A stretch of 64,000 bases of DNA from Hyposmocoma kahamanoa. Taxonomy: Eukaryota > Arthropoda > Insecta > Lepidoptera > Cosmopterigidae. The notes beneath the pieces were generated by a model. It did not search any database, was not told the DNA's origin, and saw only the letters and a program-made list of their open reading frames with translations. The position numbers and the translations under genes are program-made. The DNA lies in the NCBI RefSeq assembly GCF_003589595.1, contig NW_020654289.1:8781859-8845858 (forward strand), in the 5' to 3' direction. Positions 45,995 through 56,770 of the stretch are shown here, in pieces. Each line of letters begins with the position of its first letter. The stretch's first letter is position 1.

Positions 45995-48900
45995 TATACT
46001 CCCGGCGTTGAAGATGAAGATTCAGGTTCAAATGATTTGATCGGGAGCGGACATAGCATGTTATAAGCCCGACGGATGGTGCCCTTCTTCGTCTTGACGT
46101 CGGCTACTCGAGCTATGCCGTCTCTACCAGGCACAAGATGCACGATGCGACCGAGCAGCCACATTAGGGGAGGAAGATTCTTCTCCTTTACGATGACTAA
46201 TGCTCCTTGCTCTAGCTGCCCTGTGGAATGATGCCATTTGGTTCTCTGTTGGAGCGAGGAAATATATTCATTAGAAAACCGGTTCCAGAAATGTTGTTTT
46301 AAGTATTCTACTCGCTGAAACCTCTGAAGGCTGGTGATCTTCGCATTGCAGATCTGCGGATGAGGCACGCACATTAGAGATCTTCCAACAAGGAAGTGGG
46401 CAGGAGTAAGAGGAGTAAGGTCACAAGGATCGTTGGAAAGGGGTGTAAGAGGCCTGGAGTTCAATATTGCTTCGACCTGAATAAGGCATGTACTCATTTC
46501 CTCGTAGGTCAAATGGGTAAGACCTAAAATACGTCTTAGGTGATGCTTTATGGACTTAACAGCCGACTCCCATAAGCCACCGAAGTGTGGAGTGTACGCT
46601 GGAATAAATGAAAAGTTTATACCCGAGTCTGCCATTTCAAGAGAAAGGTCTTGTTTCAGAATATTGGAAAGTTCGTTAAAGGACCCTACGAACGTGGTAC
46701 CGTTGTCTGAGTAGATGTTCCTCGGTTTGCCCCGACGAGCCGTGAAACGGTTAAGAGCTGCAATGAACGCTTCCTTAGTCAAATCTGAAACAAGCTCGAG
46801 ATGCACCGCTTTTGTGGCTAGACAGATAAAAACACAAATATAAGATTTGATAAGTTTACTGCCTCTACCTTTGCGATCGGCTAAAAGAATTGGCCCGGCG
46901 TAATCTGTGCCTGTGTCAATGAAGGGAAACTCTAATTGTAATCTTTCCTTGGGTAAGTTGCCCATGATTGGTTGCACTGTTTGTGCTTTGAATCTGACGC
47001 ACTTTATGCATGCGCGTACAGTCTTTTTTGCCAGATTTCTACCACCTAACGCCCAGTACGTATGCCTAATTGAAGCTAGGAGAAGTTGAGGTCCCGCGTG
47101 ATAGAACTGTAAGTGAAACGAGTTGAAAATTAGTCTAGTTAAATGATGTTTACTACATATGAGAATGGGATGTTTTACGTTGTAGTCATAGAACGAGTTT
47201 TCAAGCCTACCACCAACTCGAATAATGCCATTGTCTGAGTAGGGTGACAGGGAAATAAGGCGGTTCTTTTTTGGTAAGTTTTTTCCAACCTTCAGTAATT
47301 CATACTCAACAGGAAATGACTCTCGCTGAGCGGTGCGTAGAAGAGAATTGGATGCAGCATTTAATTCTGAAGTTTTAAGACATCCAAGCCGTTTTGTAAG
47401 ACTTTTTCGACTATTGGTTATGAAACGAAGGACATACGCCATTACACGTTTAAGTTGGGAGAAGTTCGACGATCCCTGAATTAAATTTTGTATGGAATTG
47501 ATGTCGTGGGTTTCAGTCGCGTGAAGAGATTTCATGGTAATGGTGTCAGGTAATTCTATTACCTTTTCTTTGTTGGGTGTTTCAGGCCAGAAGGAAGAGG
47601 GTGATAATAAAAAAGAAGGGCCTGTCCACCACAAGGTAGAGTCGCTAATCAAGTTAGCGCTTAGTCCGCGTGAGACTAAGTCTGCGGGGTTTTCTTTGGA
47701 GGGCACGTACCGCCAAGAATGTTCTCTAAAACCTTCCTGTATCTCACACACACGATGACGTACAAAAGGCTTTAATGGGAGTGGCGAAGAGGCAAGCCAA
47801 CCCAAAACTATCATGGAATCGCACCAAAATATGCACTCAGGCCTTATGGTTAATGAAGCAAGAACTTTTGTACACAATCGTGCTCCCACCAATGCCCCAC
47901 ACAGCTCAAGGCGCGGCATAGTTGTCGGCTTAATGGGGGCGACTTTACTTTTGGAGGTCAGGAGACGGACAGTGACTGAACCATTAGTAGCGACGGTCCG
48001 CACATACGCGCAAGCGCCGTATGCCTTTTCTGATGCATCTGTAAATATATGTAGTTGTATAGATAGTGGCGAGTTACACATAACCCGTCTAGGAATGCTT
48101 GTGTTGTTAAGGCGCGGTAAAGAATGAGCAAAGTCATACCACAATTTTTTAATGTCAACTGAGACTTCATCATCCCAGGAACATTTGTCAATCCACAACT
48201 TTTGCATGAGAATTTTGGCTTCGACTATACAAGGGGACACAAGTCCTAAAGGATCGAATACCTGAGCAATCGTAGATAGTATGTGACGCTTGGTAATAGT
48301 ATCGTTTATGTATAAGGATGTATTAATTGAAAAGGTAAGTGTGTCTGTATTACATTGCCAATTAAGACCTAAAGTCTTTGAAAGCTCATTAGCACTGAGA
48401 TTAACATGTTTTGAAGAGCACTCACTGTTTGACATACACTCTAAAACCTCTGTGTTACTTGACTGCCACTTTCGAAGTTTGAACTTGGCAGATGAGAGAG
48501 TGTCTGTGACACTCTGGCATAAGGCGATTGTATCTGATACCGAATCAGCGCCACTCAAAAAGTCGTCTACATAGAAGTCGCGAGCAATTGCTTGTTGCGT
48601 TTGTGTATTTGACGCGTCTTTTGATAACTGAAGTAGACAGCGTGTGCTCAAAAAAGGAGCGGATGCTGTACCATAAGTTACGGTATTTAAGATGTATCTT
48701 TTGAGTCGCTGTGATGGATCGGCTCTCCACAATATTTGTTGTAGAGTGCGCTGTGGTGGATCAACCTCTATCTGTCGGTACATCTTTTCGATGTCGGCTG
48801 ATACGACTATCTTATGCTGCCGAAATCGAAGTAATATGGAGAGCAAGTCATCTTGAACAGTAGGGCCTACTAGCTGTATTGAGTTGAAGGACTTACCTGA

Positions 48901-51156
48901 GGTTGTTACGGCAGAAGCATCGAAAACGACCCTAAGTTTGGTGGTCATACTCGACTCTCTGACAACTCCATGATGAGGTAAGTAATAAGACTTCGTTGAA
49001 GTTGTCTGTTGTGTGTTTTCACACATGTGACCTAAAGCTTCATATTCCTCCATAAACTCTACATAACGTTTTTTGAAGGTTGGCTCTCTATCTAGTCTAC
49101 GCTCTAATGATAAAAATCTGCGTTTAGCCATCTCATACGAGTTCCCTAGGGCTTCGGGAGATTCTTTGAGAGGAATGGTAACAATAAAACGCCCATCACT
49201 TTTTCGTTTAGTAGTCTCTATGAAACTTAGTTCACATGTACGTTCTTCCTTTGTGTAATTATGCTTGGGAGGTATGGTATCAAGTTCCCAGAAACGTGTG
49301 ATGTCTATTGGTGTTTGTGTATTTTGTATAAACATACAAACTGATTTTGTATGACTTGGTTGATGTATGACGCCAGAGATAAGCCAGCCAAGCTTGGTCT
49401 CAATGAGCGCAGGGTTATTATTGCCTAGTTGTATTCGGTTAGTACCGATTACACTCCAAAAGATGTCAGCTCCAACAAGTAAGTCGATGGAGGAAGGGAC
49501 GTTATAAGACGGATCAGCTAAGCAAATTCCAGAAGGTAAGGGTATATCATGAGTGTTTATGTATGTATTTGGTATAGTAGTAGTAATTTTAGGCATTATG
49601 AAACAGTCAATGTCCGTTCTATAACCACCGTCATAAGACTCTATGATAAGAGAGCACGAGCGTGTGGTATCGGAGACTTGGTTGTTGATGCCAGTTACCT
49701 TAGATATGATAGAACGTGTTGATAAATTAAGCTTGTGACACATATCCTGCGTTATGAAATTCGTCGTACTTCCATTGTCCAATAAGACTCTGGCACTGTG
49801 CGGCTTACCGTCGCTGTCATACGCTTTGACCAGAGCTGTGGACAGTAATACATGACGATATGAGTTTGATGTGCTGTTACAAGCTGATAAGGCTACAGTT
49901 TCAGGCGGAAAGTTTGGTTCAGTATGTTTATGTAGTAAAGTGTTATGTTTAGCTTTACAATATTTGCAGTGACTGAGTCTACACTTAACATCGGTATGAC
50001 CCGGTCGTAGACAATTAAGACATACTTTATATTCCTTAGCTTTAATTATGCGCGACTCTACTGGTAGAGCCCTGAATGTTTCGCAGCTGAAAACGTAATG
50101 AGCTTTACTACACATTGGACAGGTGGCTTTAGTGTAGTCAGTTTTGCTGTTGGAAGTAGCAACGAGGCTTTTTGCTTTATTAGAATAAGTTTCTGCTTTA
50201 CCTTTTGTAGATTTTGACTCCTCTATCGTTTCTAGAAGATTAGATCTGTTACTAATGAATTTTATGAACATATCTAGAGTAGGAGCTTCGTTCAGAGAAT
50301 TTCTAAGCTCTTCCCATTGCCTACTAGTTACAGAATCTAATTTAGAAGCCATGATGTGTATAATCAATGTGTCCCAGTGCTGAACTGGTTGTTGTAAGGT
50401 TTCAAGAGCTCTTAAGTTTTTCTTTGTGTCATCTACGATTCGACGTAGAGCTTGACTTGACTCTTTTTGTATCGGTTCAATATTGAAGAGGGCTTGAACG
50501 TGATTACTGACCAATAACTGATTGTTATCAAATCTGTCGCAAAGAAGATTCCATGCAGTTAAATAATTGTCAGCTCTGAAGTCCAAGCTCTGAATTATTA
50601 CGGCTGCGCTTCCATGAAGCGAAGTACGTAAGTAATGAAATTTTGTGATGTCGTCTATGGATTTATCTTCATGAATTAAGGAAAGATAAATGTCTTTAAA
50701 TTCGAGCCAATTCTTGAAGCCCCCACTGAAGTGAGGTATATTTATTATAGGTAATCTAACGCTTTGCCGGTTAACCACTGTACGTGCATCAGACGAGCTT
50801 ACCTCGGATTGGGCGTCTTTGTCGCGCTGCCTGCGGTGCCGGGTGAGCAGCTCTCGCGCTATACCCACTGCGCTATAGTAGCTGTTCTCGAATATCTCCC
50901 GCTCCGCATACAGCTCGTCAGTTTTCTCCGATAACATCTCTAGCTCGGTCTGAAAATCATCGTATAATGTGAATGAGTTTTCTAGTCTTTCAATTCTAAT
51001 TTCTAGTTCAGTTAGTTGCGAGTCGCTTAGCTGTTGACAGCTTTTAGAAGTGTTAAGGAACCCTATGAATTGCGTAAGCTTAGCTTTAATGGAACCACGT
51101 TTCTTTATTAATTCTTTAATTTTTGCATCAATGGTTGGATCTTTATCACCAAACAT
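45961..51156 (-). CDS. BEL/Pao gag-pol polyprotein, 1731 aa
   Basis: The first in-frame ATG is at 51156 (MFGDKD). Order by residue: N-terminal coiled-coil-like region 1-110; Gag DUF1759 region about 136-310; Cys clusters including CLNCLRPGHTDVKC (379-392); aspartic protease with DNGS at 460-463; reverse transcriptase with FDAS 745-748, SADIEKMYRQI 786-796 and YVDD 862-865; RNase H with Asp 1040 (FTDAS), Glu 1084 and Asp 1113; integrase zinc region about 1337-1386; integrase core Asp 1418, Asp 1484 (SDNGT) and Glu 1530 (GLWE); C-terminal DUF5641-type region about 1620-1705. No stop or frameshift, and all catalytic motifs are present. Gag and Pol share one frame, as is common in BEL/Pao. No envelope gene. 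Expression would come from the LTR. Confidence 0.95.
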   Translation of the reverse strand: MFGDKDPTIDAKIKELIKKRGSIKAKLTQFIGFLNTSKSCQQLSDSQLTELEIRIERLENSFTLYDDFQTELEMLSEKTDELYAEREIFENSYYSAVGIARELLTRHRRQRDKDAQSEVSSSDARTVVNRQSVRLPIINIPHFSGGFKNWLEFKDIYLSLIHEDKSIDDITKFHYLRTSLHGSAAVIIQSLDFRADNYLTAWNLLCDRFDNNQLLVSNHVQALFNIEPIQKESSQALRRIVDDTKKNLRALETLQQPVQHWDTLIIHIMASKLDSVTSRQWEELRNSLNEAPTLDMFIKFISNRSNLLETIEESKSTKGKAETYSNKAKSLVATSNSKTDYTKATCPMCSKAHYVFSCETFRALPVESRIIKAKEYKVCLNCLRPGHTDVKCRLSHCKYCKAKHNTLLHKHTEPNFPPETVALSACNSTSNSYRHVLLSTALVKAYDSDGKPHSARVLLDNGSTTNFITQDMCHKLNLSTRSIISKVTGINNQVSDTTRSCSLIIESYDGGYRTDIDCFIMPKITTTIPNTYINTHDIPLPSGICLADPSYNVPSSIDLLVGADIFWSVIGTNRIQLGNNNPALIETKLGWLISGVIHQPSHTKSVCMFIQNTQTPIDITRFWELDTIPPKHNYTKEERTCELSFIETTKRKSDGRFIVTIPLKESPEALGNSYEMAKRRFLSLERRLDREPTFKKRYVEFMEEYEALGHMCENTQQTTSTKSYYLPHHGVVRESSMTTKLRVVFDASAVTTSGKSFNSIQLVGPTVQDDLLSILLRFRQHKIVVSADIEKMYRQIEVDPPQRTLQQILWRADPSQRLKRYILNTVTYGTASAPFLSTRCLLQLSKDASNTQTQQAIARDFYVDDFLSGADSVSDTIALCQSVTDTLSSAKFKLRKWQSSNTEVLECMSNSECSSKHVNLSANELSKTLGLNWQCNTDTLTFSINTSLYINDTITKRHILSTIAQVFDPLGLVSPCIVEAKILMQKLWIDKCSWDDEVSVDIKKLWYDFAHSLPRLNNTSIPRRVMCNSPLSIQLHIFTDASEKAYGACAYVRTVATNGSVTVRLLTSKSKVAPIKPTTMPRLELCGALVGARLCTKVLASLTIRPECIFWCDSMIVLGWLASSPLPLKPFVRHRVCEIQEGFREHSWRYVPSKENPADLVSRGLSANLISDSTLWWTGPSFLLSPSSFWPETPNKEKVIELPDTITMKSLHATETHDINSIQNLIQGSSNFSQLKRVMAYVLRFITNSRKSLTKRLGCLKTSELNAASNSLLRTAQRESFPVEYELLKVGKNLPKKNRLISLSPYSDNGIIRVGGRLENSFYDYNVKHPILICSKHHLTRLIFNSFHLQFYHAGPQLLLASIRHTYWALGGRNLAKKTVRACIKCVRFKAQTVQPIMGNLPKERLQLEFPFIDTGTDYAGPILLADRKGRGSKLIKSYICVFICLATKAVHLELVSDLTKEAFIAALNRFTARRGKPRNIYSDNGTTFVGSFNELSNILKQDLSLEMADSGINFSFIPAYTPHFGGLWESAVKSIKHHLRRILGLTHLTYEEMSTCLIQVEAILNSRPLTPLSNDPCDLTPLTPAHFLVGRSLMCVPHPQICNAKITSLQRFQRVEYLKQHFWNRFSNEYISSLQQRTKWHHSTGQLEQGALVIVKEKNLPPLMWLLGRIVHLVPGRDGIARVADVKTKKGTIRRAYNMLCPLPIKSFEPESSSSTPGVYGSTIDQTPAK

Positions 51157-52006
51157 TGTGATTGAAGCTAAAGCCAAGTAAAATATGTAAAGAAATAAGA
51201 CGTGTTTACTCAAAGCTGGCTTCAGGTACAAGTTTCTTACTCCTGGCGTGAGTTGATGAGCAATGTTACAAGTCGACTACGGAAGACAATAACGCCTGTA
51301 AAGAGATTATGAGCAAAAATAAGTTGCGCCTGACTTAGGTTGCGCCTGACAAAGTTAAGGAGCAAAATTAAGTATTGCTTTGAATTGCATTTGCTATTGT
51401 ATTGCAGCAGGCGTTTTTGGCATATGAATATGAGCAAATATACCCACACACAAAATGAAATAATAATACAGAAATTAGAGAAATGAGTACCTTAAATGGT
51501 TCAGTTTAGTTAATAGAATATAAGAATAATTTAAGTATGTGTTGCGTCTTAAGTAAGGTTTAATAAAAGATAAACTATTAGAAATAAGGTCTGTGCAAAA
51601 TTTTACCAAGATTGTAAAGTTAAGATTTTTTGTTATGGATTGGATATGAAATTATATGATAGGATTATGTAAATGGAAAGATCTTACTATGTGCCGGTGA
51701 CGATCGAAGCTCCTGATCCAAATTATACTGAGCTTCGTGTATGCAGTTCACAATAATCGATGATTCTGTTCCAAATTATGCTGAACTTTGTAAGTTACGA
51801 TAATCGATGATTCTTTGACGATGGCAATCCACTTGAAGACGGACTGTTGGAAGCTTGAATTGCAAGCAGTAAGAGCTGCAATAGAAGAGCTTCTCTTGAC
51901 TGTGGACGGGTGGAACGGCGCACTCCGTTGTTGGTAGTTTGAATTGAAGAAACTTCCTTGATGATGGTTTTCTTTCTTCTCTTAAGAACGCTCGTTCGGA
52001 ATTTTT

Positions 52007-52019
52007 GCTCGAAGGACCA
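52007..52019 (-). other. Primer-binding site, tRNA-Tyr type
   Basis: On the minus strand TGGTCCTTCGAGC begins 2 nt after the 5' LTR. It is complementary to the 3' end of insect tRNA-Tyr (…GCTCGAAGGACCA, from general knowledge of that tRNA). Confidence 0.7.
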
Positions 52020-52021
52020 TA

Positions 52022-52283
52022 TAGTGGGAACTAGAGCCCTATCGCTTACAAGGGGTATCCAGTTGAATAAAACTAGCGAACTGTATTACACTTATTGTAT
52101 TAAAAAGAAAGTAGGTACTCGCGCGCACAATTCGTTCCGCCGTCGTTCCGAGTCGCAGTGCCCAACGCGCGCGCGGCGAGAATCGCGAATTCCGTCATTC
52201 GCGTGACCCCCCAACACCCCGCGTGCCCCTTGCAGACCCGGGGGTGGATTTATTTAGCCGGCGTTTGATCGATGGTGGAACCA
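52022..52283 (-). repeat. 5' LTR of the BEL/Pao element
   Basis: Same sequence as the 3' LTR. It should carry the promoter; the region between it and the gag ATG (about 51157-52006) is an 850-bp untranslated leader. Confidence 0.93.
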
Positions 52284-52332
52284 ATGGCTACAAGTGACAT
52301 ATATGTGCTTCCATTTCGACATCAGTGTCGAC

Positions 52333-52402
52333 TGCATGCAGGCCGTTTCGGCTGCATGCAGGCCGTTTCGGCTGCATGCAGGCCGTTTCGGCTGCATGCA
52401 AA
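52333..52402 (+). repeat. 20-bp tandem repeat
   Basis: Three and a half copies of GGCTGCATGCAGGCCGTTTC, identical to one another, 50 bp outside the BEL/Pao insertion. The unit carries a TGCATGCA-type palindrome. Confidence 0.85.
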
Positions 52403-53610
52403 TGTAGTACGAGTATACATATATCAACATCGCGCATCCGTTTCTTTTGGTAGCAGCCTAAGTAAGACTAATTTTTTTGCAGATTAGATTTGCGGTTACG
52501 GTCGCAATAAGCGGAAAACGACTGTAGACTGGTACCTGTATCTATGCGTTTTATACAGTAGATACTTAACAAAAGAAATTTCGCGAGTATGACTTTTTTG
52601 GGCCTAAAGTATTTTACAATTTATGTAAATTTTTGGCGCTTTGATTGTCTGCGTGCGTTCAGTACACAGAACATTTTTTCTTCCATGGTTTAGTACTTGC
52701 GCGATCTGGACGTGATTAGAACAGGAACAACTTTCGTTAGCCTGACTTCAATAGCTTTAGAGTCCTGGTAGGTACAAATTAGCTCTACTTGAATTGCATT
52801 TGTATCTACCATTTAATAAAACAATTTCTTGCGGTCAAGCCATAAACAAAAACAAATCATTGCCAAATTATTGATATTATTTGAACCTTTGGTATTGACT
52901 GTCACGGATTTAATTTTATACAAGACAGTGTTATCTATAATCCATAAATAGGTAATGGAACATTACGGCAATAATTTATTCACTGACTATGACGAAACGA
53001 TAAATCATTGCAGAATTATTGATAATAATTGCTCTTTTGATACGCAATCGCAATATCTAATCGCAATAATCAATCATGTACGTGCAAATCACACGAATGT
53101 GCGTACCATTAAAATATTATCAGGCGTTCTCCGCGTAGTCGCTGTTTGTAAGGTGGGAAATTCTTGTCATGTTGCATTTACCTGTACACGATTTATATTA
53201 AGACATTATAAGGAAAAAGGTATACGAGAGACAAACTGCCGTCAGTTATCCTTAATTTTTAGACATCGGCGTACACGATCAAGGTATCTGGGGAAGTCAT
53301 TTCGGCCGAGAATTCTCTACTTCCCCACTGACACAATTAACGTGGTTCTTCAGAGCAAAACCATATTTAGCAATCGATCAAAATAAAAATTTATTAAAAT
53401 GCATTTTTTAATCATTACGTAGTTTTGTGCAATGCAATTACGTCTTTTATCAAATAATAGATAGAGATCTCGTAGACAGGTTTTATTGTAACGAAATAAT
53501 GGGGATTTCAAAAGGGCCGCTAAAAAGATCTAAATAAATTCCCAACTGTAAAAAACATTAAAATTACAATTGGAATGAAAAGCGACTGCAAGAACGTTAT
53601 GAAAATTAAA
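52403..53610. other. Intergenic; one 143-codon open frame without support
   Basis: 52955-53386 (+) is open from ATG (MEHYGNNLFTDYDE) with six scattered cysteines and a basic C-terminus. I recognise no family and see no splice sites or neighbours that support it. It could be a chance frame. Confidence 0.25.
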
Positions 53611-53630
53611 AAAAAATATATTAAAAAATT

Positions 53631-53735
53631 AAGGCACTCAAAGGCACTCGCGGGCACTCCTGGCTCTCGCGGGCACTCAAAGGCATTCGCGGACATCGAA
53701 AGGTACTCGCACGCACTCGGAGGCACTCGCACGCC
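53631..53735 (+). repeat. Degenerate short tandem repeat
   Basis: Built on AGGCACTCGCGGGCACTC words, about 8-10 bp per unit, strongly diverged. The C/G-rich bias gives shadow frames on both strands. Confidence 0.7.
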
Positions 53736-53901
53736 TTGCTGCCTCGCACATCGCTGGGCGAATCGTGTCCGTCAGGATGGCTGAACCAAACGAGATATGC
53801 AAATCAAACTGTGCTCATTATTTACTACCTATTTTCTACTATTTAGTACCTTTATTGACATATTTTCTACCTTTGCGCTAACAGAAATATTAAAGAAATA
53901 A

Positions 53902-54348
53902 AGTGGCCAACCATTCTGACGTCAGTTTGGCTGGACCACCTTACGTTTTTCATTGTTCTAGTACTATATAATTTACTTTTTTTATATAAGTATTTACTAC
54001 CTAATTGCTACCTAAACATATTTTTTTTCACTATTGTAGGACTCTTCTATAAGTTATTAAAAAAATGATAATAAAACGCCTTTGCAAAAATTATCATCTA
54101 AAAAATACAGTTTATCTTCTCCGTGTAATTGTTAATAATAGTTTTGCTGGCGCTGGGACTAAGCCAACAATGGTTTCTGGATTATCTTTGCAAGCTATAT
54201 TTTATTACAATTATTATATTAATTACTAGTTGAATTTACTATTACAAATGTAAATTCCATTTGTAGGTATTGAGGAATGCGAACGAATTATAAACCATGA
54301 AAAACGTAAAGTAGTCCAGCCAACCAGATATCAGAATGGTTGGCCACT
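53902..54348. mobile_element. MITE with 53-bp inverted repeats and TAA duplication
   Basis: Left end AGTGGCCAACCATTCTGACG, right end mirrored (CAGAATGGTTGGCCACT); arms extend to ACGTTTTTCAT. TAA occurs at 53899-53901 and 54349-54351. Non-coding interior of about 340 bp. The three-base duplication suggests PIF/Harbinger. Confidence 0.82.
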
Positions 54349-54719
54349 TAATGTGATTATGATGAAAGGATAGAGATACAACAAACAAAACTATTGGTAA
54401 ATATTATATATGCTATTTCTAAGGTATATAACGCATATAATAACCTTAGAAATAGCATTGTTCCAAGGTAGATGATTCGATTATATGGCTTATAAATATT
54501 TTTCACGTTTGTTAATAAGAAAATAAATTTGTTTTCGTTTTCCATTGTTTTACTTCTCATCTACTTTTCGGAATGTTCATTCTATTCTTTTCCATACCCT
54601 AAAATTCTATTTTTTTCCATCCTAGATTCTAATCAACAAAATCATAATCATTCATCTATGTCCCGTCAATTCAAATGACGCGCGATTTTTTGAAAAATTA
54701 CAGGTAGCGCGACAGATTT

Positions 54720-55690
54720 CAAACGTCATCTCAAAGGATGTAGATGAGATGTTGCTTGAACAAATCGAAGGTGCTTGTGTATGTGTGTGTAAATGTGTTT
54801 AGATGTCTGATATAAAAATAATAGGTTAAGAAAACAAAAAATAGCTCAATGAAAATTATATAAAATAGACGATGAAAATCAAGTATACAGTTTAAATAGA
54901 TTACAAAACAACAGCCAAAAGCCGCTAGTATTTTTTTCTGAACTAAATGATGAACTTGTGCCTCGTTCTTTATTAGAATTACCGGAGAGCTCACATTTGC
55001 CCGTGCGTAAACCAAAAGATGTCCAACAGAACTTAATAGTTTTTAGTCGATTTTTGAGAGATCCCTGGCGAGATAAAAGAGACGAGCACCCTTAGCAGTT
55101 AATTGCTCAAATACAAATATAGGCGTTCTCTCATCCTTAACAAAACCAAGGTGTGTGACACGCATTTTTAATGTTAAAGACTACACGATTTTAGAATATC
55201 GTTTCTTAAGATTGAACCTATTTATATAATTATTGGTTTGTCCTTTTTTCCTTTCTTTTTTCCCTGTACTATAAAAATATCCTTTACGTCCGACTTCTCA
55301 ACTTTGCAACTTACGTTGCGTTGTAGCGCATCGTTTTCAGCATCATATTTATCAGCTCATCGTCTCAGTGTTTCTCTTGGGTACATTTTTCATTTCAAAA
55401 CAAGTTTTGCTATTTCTTCATTGCAATATATCCTCTATTTTATCTTAGAAAATAGTAATATAACCTATATTTTCTCGTCTGAGTTTCCAGTAGGCTGCCT
55501 TTTTTACTAAGTTCTTCATTGTGATTTGAAAGGAAGGTAATTGAATTTTCAATATTGCATTTTGTTTGTTGTATCTCCTTTAGGTTAGAAGCAATAGCCT
55601 TAAGTTCTGATTGTTGAGCAGATAACAAAGAACATATATATAAACGTCATCTCTTCTCCTCTTAATGCATTTAAGTAAGTGATTGGGCGG
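54720..55690 (-). pseudogene. Degraded retroelement ORF1 (coiled coil plus FP-type C-terminus)
   Basis: The minus strand first encodes a coiled-coil piece (SELKAIASNLKEIQQTKC, ENSITFLSNHNEELSKK; 55440-55628), then after decayed sequence VKDERTPIFVFEQLTAKGAR with LFYLARDLSK, and VYARANVSSPVILIKNEAQV. This order is typical of the ORF1-like proteins of lepidopteran retroelements that share the baculovirus FP-type C-terminal domain. Several stops and shifts. No matching ORF2 lies in the correct position downstream. Confidence 0.65.
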
Positions 55691-56641
55691 TGTTTTTTTC
55701 GAGTTTAGAGTCCGAAATAGTTATTTTTGATACAAGTGCGGAAAGTCAGTCATTATTCACGAGTCTCCCGAGCCAGAGGCGAGGGTCATGACTCGATACA
55801 AGTGAAAATAACAAATCCGCACGTGTATCAAATGACGTTTTTTAAAACATTTGCGAAAAAACTACATTGAAAGTAAAATAAAACAGTATTAAAAAAAACT
55901 CATTTTACTTCTTTGTCTGATAAAAATTCAGAGTACAATGGCAACTGTTGCCAGTATTCACCACATTAAAATTACTATTGTAGTGGCGCAGCGCGCAGCG
56001 GTCTCGCGTAATGCTCACTTTCGGTCATTGTTAATACTCATTCAGCCATCTCTATGGAAAATATTTTGGCATTTTTAAATGTAACCCGTTGTTTTACAAA
56101 ACACCTATGCAATTTAAACAAATAAGATGTTTGTAAGTAAATATAAGTTTTAATGACGAATGGCTTACGTCGCAAATCACATAAATGTTAACTAAATATA
56201 CAACCTCTTTAGTTCTATGTTTAAGTCTTGAAACATCAGTAAATTAAAAAAAAATGGAAAAGTAAAAACTTAGACTATGGAAACTAAAGGACATGTTACG
56301 TTGACATATATAAATCAGACGTTATATGTATATGATGCATTTCGACGTCGAAAACATAAACATATTATTGTCTTTGTTTAACTATTACGTGCCGTCTTAA
56401 GCCAAAAGAGATAGCATTACATTGGTCTGTGTCAAACACGGGAATCGAAAATTCGTAACGTCATTTTAAATGCCAACCGTGGCCATTTCAAGTACATGAG
56501 GTACATGATACCGTTGTCAAACGGAAGTACATCAAATGTCAAAACAAATGTTTTTCCAAATGTATTATTGAATTATTCACATGTATTATAATTAAATTGG
56601 ACAGAAATATTGACAGTGAGAATAATTAGGTATTAATAAAA
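55691..56641. other. Intergenic AT-rich sequence
   Basis: No gene or repeat recognised. Confidence 0.4.
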
Positions 56642-56770
56642 ATGCGACGCTGCAGCATTAAAGGATGCGGCTTTAGAAAAACTGCAGAGCGTATCCAAAA
56701 CACCCACAAGCTTAGGCAACATTACAAATTATTGATAAAGAATTGCGATACAATTAAAATAAAATAAAAT
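56642..56770 (+). CDS. Small open frame with CxxxxC start, possible truncated exon
   Basis: Reads MRRCSIKGCGFRKTAERIQN and ends after 42 codons. The C-x4-C opening resembles a THAP zinc finger start, but the rest of that fold is not seen. The frame ends inside the 3' tail of the LINE inserted from the other strand, so it may be a cut-off exon. Very tentative. Confidence 0.2.

Larger units (their letters stand above)
45733..52283 (-). mobile_element. BEL/Pao LTR retrotransposon, structurally intact
   Basis: A 6551-bp element with 262-bp LTRs at 45733-45994 and 52022-52283 that look identical base for base by eye. Flanking ATGGC occurs at 45728-45732 and 52284-52288, a 5-bp target duplication as usual for BEL/Pao. 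A tRNA-Tyr-like primer-binding site follows the 5' LTR (right side). One uninterrupted gag-pol frame fills the interior. Matching LTRs and an open frame indicate recent insertion, possibly still active. Confidence 0.95.

Noticed and set aside
51157..51231. 25-residue hydrophobic extension before the gag ATG as a signal peptide
   Set aside because: It would need a TTG start; the first ATG (MFGDKD) gives a normal BEL/Pao Gag start.
52955..53386. 143-residue frame as a possible host gene
   Set aside because: Open by length only; no recognisable domain, no signal peptide, no supporting neighbours. Kept as a note, not as a gene call.
53520..53784. Frames on both strands across the CACTCG-type tandem repeat
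   Set aside because: Low-complexity repeat translated in every frame; no gene evidence.
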